NCBI GenBank assembly: GCA_031430375.1
Contig: JANPBJ010000002.1
Location: forward strand, 1 to 27,385
DNA length: 27,385 nucleotides
Origin: JAENVU01 sp031430375
GTDB taxonomy: Bacteria > Actinomycetota > Acidimicrobiia > IMCC26256 > JAENVU01
Direction of reading: 5' to 3'
The notes beneath the pieces are model-generated. The model was not told the DNA's origin. It worked only from the letters and a program-made list of their open reading frames with translations, and made no database searches. Each line of letters begins with the position of its first letter. Position 1 is the stretch's first letter. Made by a program: the position numbers and the translations under genes. This document shows positions 22,171-27,385 of the stretch, one piece after another.

Positions 22171-25100
22171 GTACGTGTTCGCCGATCTCGTTCGCAACCC
22201 GCGGCGGACCCTCTCCACGGCGGTTGGCGTCGCGCTCGGCGTCGGGCTTTTCTGTGGAGTGCTGTTCTTCGTCGACGGCCTGTCGGCGTCGATGACGCAA
22301 CGGGCGGTCGCACCGCTGTCCATCGATGTGCAGCGCATCGTGACGGAGCGGATCGGAGGCGCAACCACGCTGACCCAGACCTTCTCGACGTCGGGTCGCA
22401 TCCGCTCGGGAGCCCAAACTCGGGTCGATCTCGAACTCCGGAACCTGGGAGCGACCGCAGCCAACGAGGTGACCGTGCGTTCGCTTCCGGGCGCCGGCCT
22501 GCGGTTCGTCCGTGGATCTGCAATGCAGGACGGCGTTACCGTGGTTGGCGTCTCCGGCAACCCGTTCGCCGATGGTCTCGGCCAGAGGGGGCTCAACCTC
22601 GGCACCGTCGAGCCGGGCACGACACGACGCCTGTCGTATCGGGTCCAAGCCGTTCGGGCGCGCGATCTGGATGCCACCGCGGTCACGTCGTCGTCGTCGA
22701 GTCGCGAGTCGTTCAGCCCGGTCCCGGCCAACCGCCCGCGAGTCACGCGCCTCGCCGAGTTGGCGCGGCTCGTGGCGCGTGTTCCGGGCGTCGCCGCGGC
22801 CAATCAACTCTCGTTCGCGGATCTTGGCCCGGACAAGATCTCGGCTGGCAAGATCTCGGCCGGCACGGTCGTCGCGTCCGGCCCCGCCAAGATCCTCGGT
22901 TTCGATGAGGCGTATGCCGCGCGGGACTCGACGATCACCATCTCCAAGGGCCGGCTCACGCCAACTGGTGCCGTCCTGAGCGCGGAGGCTGCCCGCGCGC
23001 TCCACGTCGACCTGGGAGCGCGAGTCACGGTGACACTGCCGGATTCCTCCGTGACCGAGTTGGAGGTCAGTGGCATCGCGGACCTGTCTCGGGCCCGATC
23101 GCTGTTTTCCAGCCGACGGGGCGGAGACCTCGAGACGTTCGTGTACTCCCCGAACTCGATCGTCGTGTCGCCCGCGGTGTTCGAAGCGACCGTCCTCCCT
23201 GCGTACGAGCGGGCTGCGACCACGAGAGGCGCACGTCTGAGGACGCCACCGGTGCGAGAGATCGACATCAGCCTCGAACGAAACCGGCTCGCGGCGGATC
23301 CGGCAACCGCCGCCGTTGAGGTGCGCCAGATCGGCCGCGCCATCACCGCGGTCGCCGCCCACCAGGACTACTTGCTGAACAACATCTCGAACACGCTCGA
23401 CGTCGCCGCGGCCGACTCGAAGGTCGCGAAGCGACTCTTCATTTTCCTCGGTCTCCCGGGCGGGTTACTCGCCGCGATGTTGGCTGCCTACGCAGGGACG
23501 GTGCTCGCCGACGCGCAGCGACGCGAGCAGGCGACGCTGCGGATCCGCGGTGCCAGTCGGCGTCACCTGCTGCGAATGCTGGCGCTCCGAACCGCGATCC
23601 TCACCGCGGCCGGCGCGGGGTTCGGGCTCGTCATCGGGTACCTGGTTGCCGGTGCGACGTTGGGGGGCGGCTCGCTCCAGCGGGCGAGCACCTCGAGTCT
23701 GGTGACGTCTGCGGTCCTCGGCAGCTTGGGGGGATTCGCGGCGACCGGCCTTGCGCTGTACCTGACCGGACGCCGGTCGATCGACCGTGAGATCAACGAG
23801 GATCGAGCCGCGATGACGCGGCGGGTACCACTCTGGCGCCGGAGCGGGCTCGACCTGGTCGCAGTCGCAGTGGTCGTTGCCGGCACCACCATCGCGCTGC
23901 GGGTCCGAGCATTCGACGGAGCCCCGGGGTCGGTCTACTTCGGCCGATCGGTGGAGCTGAATCTCTTGCTGTTGGTGTTGCCGATCGCGGTCTGGATCGC
24001 GGGGAGCCTCCTCGTCGCGCGGCTGTTTGGCGCCGCGCTCACCCGGACCCAACCGCGTTCCTCGAGCTCGCCGGGGAGAGCGTTGCCTCGGTTGTATCGG
24101 CTCAGCATCGGACGCCGACCGTGGGCGATCGCAAACGGTGCAGTCATCGTGGCGTTGATCGTTGCATTGTCGACGTGCCTCGCGGCATTCACGGCGTCGT
24201 ACGACACCGCCAAGATCAGCGACGCGCGGTACGCCAACGGCGCCGACATTCGCATCACCCCCAGCCCGACCTCCCAACGCACCTACCAGGCCAATGATGC
24301 CGATCGGTTCCGGACGGCCGGCATCCGCTCGGTGACCCCGGTGATCTACGGGCTCAGCAACGTAATTTTGAAGAGCGCTCGGACGTCAGATCCCGCGAAC
24401 CTGGCCGCGATCGATCCCGGCACCTACGGGTCGGTCGCTCCGCTCACCGACGTTCGTTTCTCGACCGGGACCGCGACCTCCGCATTGGCCCAGCTGCGAA
24501 AGGATCCGACCGCGGTATACCTGAGCGAAGAAATGGCGGCCTTCCTCAAGGCCAAACCAGGCGACCAGCTCAGTGTGCTCCTCGTCCGCTCCACCAACGA
24601 GCAGACCGACGTGTCGCTCCACATCGCCGGACTCTTCGAACGGCTCCCCGGATTCCCCGACGGAGCCGAGGCCGTGATGTCCATTGCCGAGCACACGGCC
24701 AAGGTGCCGAGCAAGGCACCCGACTTCTTCCTGGCCGCGCCGCGGACTGGTGATGACGCTGCGCTGCGACGCGCCGTCGGCGAGCTGCGCCGGGGCCCCG
24801 GGACCGCGGACCGTCTCCAGATCGACACTCGCACCACGACCCTGGCGCGAGATCAGTCCAGCCTTGCTTCCCTCAACATCGCCGGCCTGGTCGACCTCGA
24901 TTCCACGTTCTCGCTGGCGATGGCGGTGGTGACGATCGCCATCTTCGTGTTCGGGTTGTTGCTCGCCCGGCGCCGCGAATACGTCACGCTGCGCGCCCAA
25001 GGCCTGGAACCGCGTTCGGTGCGAACACTCATCATTGCCGAGGCCGGGACCGTGGCGATCGCCGGATCCATCGCCGGAATCGCGGTAGGGATCGCGATGG

Positions 25101-25279
25101 GTTTCTACTTCGTGACCGTTCTCCGGCCGTTGTTCGTGCTCAGCCCGAACTACTCGGTACCGATTGCAGCGCTCGTGACCCCTGTGCTGCTCGTGCTCGT
25201 CGCCACCCTCGCCGCGGCCACTGCCGGTTCCCGGCTCGTGAACCGGCTCGACCCGACGGAGCTACTCCGCGACGAATAG
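22160..25279 (+). CDS. Large FtsX/MacB-type permease with DUF11-like insertion
   Basis: A 1039-residue membrane subunit with about ten spans: one near residues 18-38, three after the first large outer domain (about 420-540), two or three in the middle (about 560-690), and three at the C-terminus (about 915-1035). The order outer domain - FtsX spans - second outer domain - FtsX spans is that of duplicated ABC permeases that move lipids, lipoproteins or peptides across the outer leaflet. Residues of about 70-175, just after the first span, look like a DUF11-type beta-sandwich (RVDLELRNLGATAANEVTV, then LNLGTVEPGTTRRLSYRVQ), which is unusual here. ATG 22160 has GGGAGGG upstream and overlaps the ATPase gene. 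A second MacB-like outer domain follows (about 690-910). Confidence 0.9.
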   Translation: MLARYVFADLVRNPRRTLSTAVGVALGVGLFCGVLFFVDGLSASMTQRAVAPLSIDVQRIVTERIGGATTLTQTFSTSGRIRSGAQTRVDLELRNLGATAANEVTVRSLPGAGLRFVRGSAMQDGVTVVGVSGNPFADGLGQRGLNLGTVEPGTTRRLSYRVQAVRARDLDATAVTSSSSSRESFSPVPANRPRVTRLAELARLVARVPGVAAANQLSFADLGPDKISAGKISAGTVVASGPAKILGFDEAYAARDSTITISKGRLTPTGAVLSAEAARALHVDLGARVTVTLPDSSVTELEVSGIADLSRARSLFSSRRGGDLETFVYSPNSIVVSPAVFEATVLPAYERAATTRGARLRTPPVREIDISLERNRLAADPATAAVEVRQIGRAITAVAAHQDYLLNNISNTLDVAAADSKVAKRLFIFLGLPGGLLAAMLAAYAGTVLADAQRREQATLRIRGASRRHLLRMLALRTAILTAAGAGFGLVIGYLVAGATLGGGSLQRASTSSLVTSAVLGSLGGFAATGLALYLTGRRSIDREINEDRAAMTRRVPLWRRSGLDLVAVAVVVAGTTIALRVRAFDGAPGSVYFGRSVELNLLLLVLPIAVWIAGSLLVARLFGAALTRTQPRSSSSPGRALPRLYRLSIGRRPWAIANGAVIVALIVALSTCLAAFTASYDTAKISDARYANGADIRITPSPTSQRTYQANDADRFRTAGIRSVTPVIYGLSNVILKSARTSDPANLAAIDPGTYGSVAPLTDVRFSTGTATSALAQLRKDPTAVYLSEEMAAFLKAKPGDQLSVLLVRSTNEQTDVSLHIAGLFERLPGFPDGAEAVMSIAEHTAKVPSKAPDFFLAAPRTGDDAALRRAVGELRRGPGTADRLQIDTRTTTLARDQSSLASLNIAGLVDLDSTFSLAMAVVTIAIFVFGLLLARRREYVTLRAQGLEPRSVRTLIIAEAGTVAIAGSIAGIAVGIAMGFYFVTVLRPLFVLSPNYSVPIAALVTPVLLVLVATLAAATAGSRLVNRLDPTELLRDE

Positions 25280-25395
25280 AGGGCGAGCGGACAGGCCCGT
25301 GCGGACCGACCGCATCGGACGATCGAGGAACTGCGCGACGCGATCGCGCACGCAGTGTTCGAGGCCGCCCGGCTGGTACGCCGCGCGAACTCACC

Positions 25396-25433
25396 GCTTC
25401 GGCTCGGTGCCGCGCTTCGGCCGAGCACGAAGC
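25396..25433. terminator. Bidirectional terminator hairpin
   Basis: A 12-bp stem with a single bulged A at 25427 (GCTTCGGCTCGG at 25396-25407 paired with 25421-25433) and a 13-nt loop lies between the convergent permease and DUF4389 genes. The rest of 25280-25395 holds nothing I can support. Confidence 0.65.
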
Positions 25434-26051
25434 TCATGGTGAGAGCCGAAACGGTGGGTACTGGTCGGTGACGAGCGTGAGGGCGTAGCCCGTGACCCGG
25501 CTCTGCCAGCGCAGTACTCCGACGACGTAATCGAACAGACGGCGGGGATAGCGACCGGTGAACAGAACGGCGAACCAGGCCCCGATCGATGCGAAGACCA
25601 CGCCAATCGTCAGCACGACGAGAATCAAGAGGTGCGGTATCGCCAGGAACCATTTCACCAGCGGCAGCCAGCGGTTGAGGTCCTGCTTGGCATCGGGGTA
25701 GTCCATCTCCAAGTGGACACCTTGCTCGTCTTCTGACGATGGGTACTGATCGTCGAGCAGGAGTACGTAGCCAATCGCCCGGGTCTCGAATCGCTCGAGT
25801 TGGAGGTGCCACTCGTACCACCAACGTGGGTATCTCCGTCTGACGACCAGCATCAGGCCGAGCGGCACGGTCAACAGCCCGGACGAGCGACCCCAGCCAA
25901 GAAGACAGACGAGCAGCAAGACGGGAAGGGCAGTGATGGCCCGGAACGCCGAGGTAACCCGGCTGAGTTGGCGATCGGGATAGTCGATCTCGAGCCGTAC
26001 GGCATACGCCGGCGACGCGGATGCAGATGCGGATGCGGATGCTGTCGTCAT
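25434..26051 (-). CDS. DUF4389-family membrane protein
   Basis: A 205-residue membrane protein with the two-part layout of DUF4389 proteins, whose function is not known. The first half has PDRQLSRVTSAFRAITALP and a hydrophobic hairpin (about 35-70), then RYPRWWYEWHLQLERFETRAIGY. The second half repeats the theme with LNRWLPLVKWFLAIPHLL, a long hydrophobic span and TGRYPRRLFDYVVGVLRWQSRVTGY. An N-terminal Ala-Ser run (residues 4-13) is encoded by a hexanucleotide repeat. The ATG overlaps the stop of the MMPL gene (ATGA), so the two are co-translated, suggesting the protein supports that transporter. Confidence 0.8.
   Translation of the reverse strand: MTTASASASASASPAYAVRLEIDYPDRQLSRVTSAFRAITALPVLLLVCLLGWGRSSGLLTVPLGLMLVVRRRYPRWWYEWHLQLERFETRAIGYVLLLDDQYPSSEDEQGVHLEMDYPDAKQDLNRWLPLVKWFLAIPHLLILVVLTIGVVFASIGAWFAVLFTGRYPRRLFDYVVGVLRWQSRVTGYALTLVTDQYPPFRLSP
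26017..26040 (-). repeat. Hexanucleotide repeat encoding Ala-Ser
   Basis: Four units of GCGGAT (the second is GCAGAT) on the plus strand encode the Ala-Ser run at the N-terminus of the DUF4389 protein. Confidence 0.8.
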
Positions 26052-27385
26052 GACTTCACCAGCAGGTCTTCTTGAACGGCCGGCGCGATCGGTTCGGGTT
26101 CCAACTCGGGGTTCGGGAGTTCCGCTTCACCGTCGATGTCGATGGTGGGGAGGAGCCGATCGAGCCAGCCGGGAAGCCACCAGTTGGCCGTGCCCATCAG
26201 CTTCATCGTCGCCGGCACCAAGACCATCCGAACGATCGTGGCGTCCACGAAGATCGCGGTGGCCAGGCCGAGCCCCATCATCTTCGTGGCGGGGTCCTCG
26301 CCCAGAACGAAGCCGAGGAACACCGAGATCATGATCAGCGCGGCCGAGGTGATCACCCGCGCGGTGCTCGCGATCCCGTGGATCACGGAGGCGTCGTTGT
26401 CGCCGGTTCTCAGGTACTCCTCACGCACTCGTGAGAGAAGGAAGACCTCGTAGTCCATCGACAACCCGAACAGAATCGCGAACATGAACATCGGAATGAA
26501 GGCGACGACCGGCACCGTCGATTCCAGACCGATGATGCCCTTGCCCCACCCCCACTGGAACACCATCACCAGCACGCCGTACGCAGCACCGATGCTCAAC
26601 AGGTTCATCAACGCAGCCTTGAGCGCGACGACCACCGATCGGAACACCAGGGTCAGCAACAGGAACGACAACAGGATCACCGCCGCAATGAACAGCGGGA
26701 TCCGATCGTTGACGCGATTCCCGATGTCACCGAAGGTTGCCGTCTGACCGCCGACGTGTGCGCGGGCCGCACTGGTGGCGAGTACTCGTGGAAAGATCTC
26801 GGCTCGGAGTCGTTTGACGGTATCGAGCGTGGCATCGTCTTGCGGTGCCGAGCTCGGGATCGCGAGCAGCGTCGCCACGCCGGCCCCGGCGTTTACCAGC
26901 GGCGGTGCGACAGTGGCAACCCCTCGGTCGGCCAGGATCGCGTCGCGCAGAGGTTCGACCACGCTCGGATCTTGCGAGATGTCGACGGCGATCACCAAGG
27001 GACCGTTGATGCCGGGCCCGAAGCCCTCGGCCAGGAGGTCATACGCCCGCCGCTCGGTGCGGCCGTCAGGCAGCGAGCCCTCGTCGGGAAAACCGACACG
27101 AAGTGCGAGGACCGGCGCCGTCAATGCCAGCAGTACCGCCGTGACGCCGATGGCGTACGTCCACGCGTGCTGGGACACGTGTCGACCCCACCGCTCCCAG
27201 CCGGCGCTGACCGGTTGCACTCGCCCGGCGGCGCCCGTCTCGACCCGACGCCCTCGGATTCCGAAGCGATTGATCCGATGTCCGGCCAGGCCGAGAAATG
27301 CTGGAAGCAACGTGATCGAGGCGACCACCATGAGCAAGACGATGACCGAAATGGCGACACCGGCAGACGTCATGAACGGAACCCC
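26048..27385 (-). CDS. MMPL-family RND transporter, 5' truncated by the window
   Basis: The C-terminal 446 codons of an MMPL/RND-type exporter. The frame is open to the window edge; the first readable residues, GVPFMTSAGVAISVIVLL, are internal to the usual protein, so the true start lies beyond 27385 and the Met at 27373 should not be taken as the start. Visible parts are the end of the first membrane block, a large outer domain (about 100-210 of the fragment), and the second membrane block with the family motif FGLSMDYEVFLLSRVREEY, whose Asp-Tyr pair carries protons. MMPL proteins export lipids, siderophores or toxic compounds; the substrate here is unknown. It ends in an acidic, proline-containing tail that overlaps the DUF4389 start. 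Confidence 0.93.
   Translation of the reverse strand, partial: GVPFMTSAGVAISVIVLLMVVASITLLPAFLGLAGHRINRFGIRGRRVETGAAGRVQPVSAGWERWGRHVSQHAWTYAIGVTAVLLALTAPVLALRVGFPDEGSLPDGRTERRAYDLLAEGFGPGINGPLVIAVDISQDPSVVEPLRDAILADRGVATVAPPLVNAGAGVATLLAIPSSAPQDDATLDTVKRLRAEIFPRVLATSAARAHVGGQTATFGDIGNRVNDRIPLFIAAVILLSFLLLTLVFRSVVVALKAALMNLLSIGAAYGVLVMVFQWGWGKGIIGLESTVPVVAFIPMFMFAILFGLSMDYEVFLLSRVREEYLRTGDNDASVIHGIASTARVITSAALIMISVFLGFVLGEDPATKMMGLGLATAIFVDATIVRMVLVPATMKLMGTANWWLPGWLDRLLPTIDIDGEAELPNPELEPEPIAPAVQEDLLVKS

Overview
The window is high-GC chromosomal DNA that looks like an actinobacterium. The evidence is the LexA-box type (TCGAAC-N4-GTTCG), the gene order lexA / LysM protein / nrdR next to a class II ribonucleotide reductase, the miaB-miaA-dapF-hflX run, and several TANNNT -10 hexamers placed 6-8 nt before start codons, as in leaderless transcripts. 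Parts of the content (an Escherichia-type DapD, no recX after recA) fit a deep-branching class such as Acidimicrobiia better than Mycobacterium or Streptomyces. That placement is inference. No rRNA, tRNA, insertion sequence, integrase, prophage or CRISPR array was seen.

Layout. 1-2650 (minus strand): a DinB-fold protein, then a two-gene cassette of a cupredoxin lipoprotein and a lipoprotein built from two 189-residue histidine-containing repeats. 2650-4105: recA behind a LexA-controlled promoter, ended by a perfect 11-bp hairpin. 4165-4899 (minus): a TauE/SafE permease where recX is often found. 4983-9495: a tight run miaB-miaA-dapF-hflX (tRNA A37 modification, DAP epimerase, ribosome-associated GTPase). 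9505-12647: dapC, dapD, dapE, which with dapF form most of the succinylase branch of lysine/diaminopimelate synthesis. 12690-13346: a crotonase-family enzyme, convergent with lexA. 13396-18525: a DNA-damage and dNTP block with lexA (minus), a LysM membrane protein, nrdR and the B12-dependent reductase nrdJ, with three LexA-type sites between lexA and the LysM gene and an NrdR box in front of nrdJ. 18483-19757 (minus): a GT-C membrane glycosyltransferase whose 3' end overlaps nrdJ. 19763-19847: an 85-bp symmetric inverted repeat in a divergent promoter region. 19842-25279: lipoprotein, two different ABC ATPases and one large FtsX/MacB-type permease, all overlapping and so probably one operon. 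25434-27385 (minus): a DUF4389 membrane protein coupled to an MMPL transporter that runs off the right edge.

Most of the window is conserved housekeeping sequence. The least explained parts are the His-repeat/cupredoxin cassette, the four-gene ABC operon (two unlike ATPases, and a DUF11-like domain inserted in the permease), the symmetric inverted repeat at 19805, the pentapeptide minisatellite in the LysM protein, and a miaA gene with no conventional start codon before its P-loop. I did not find a clearly new defence or mobile system.
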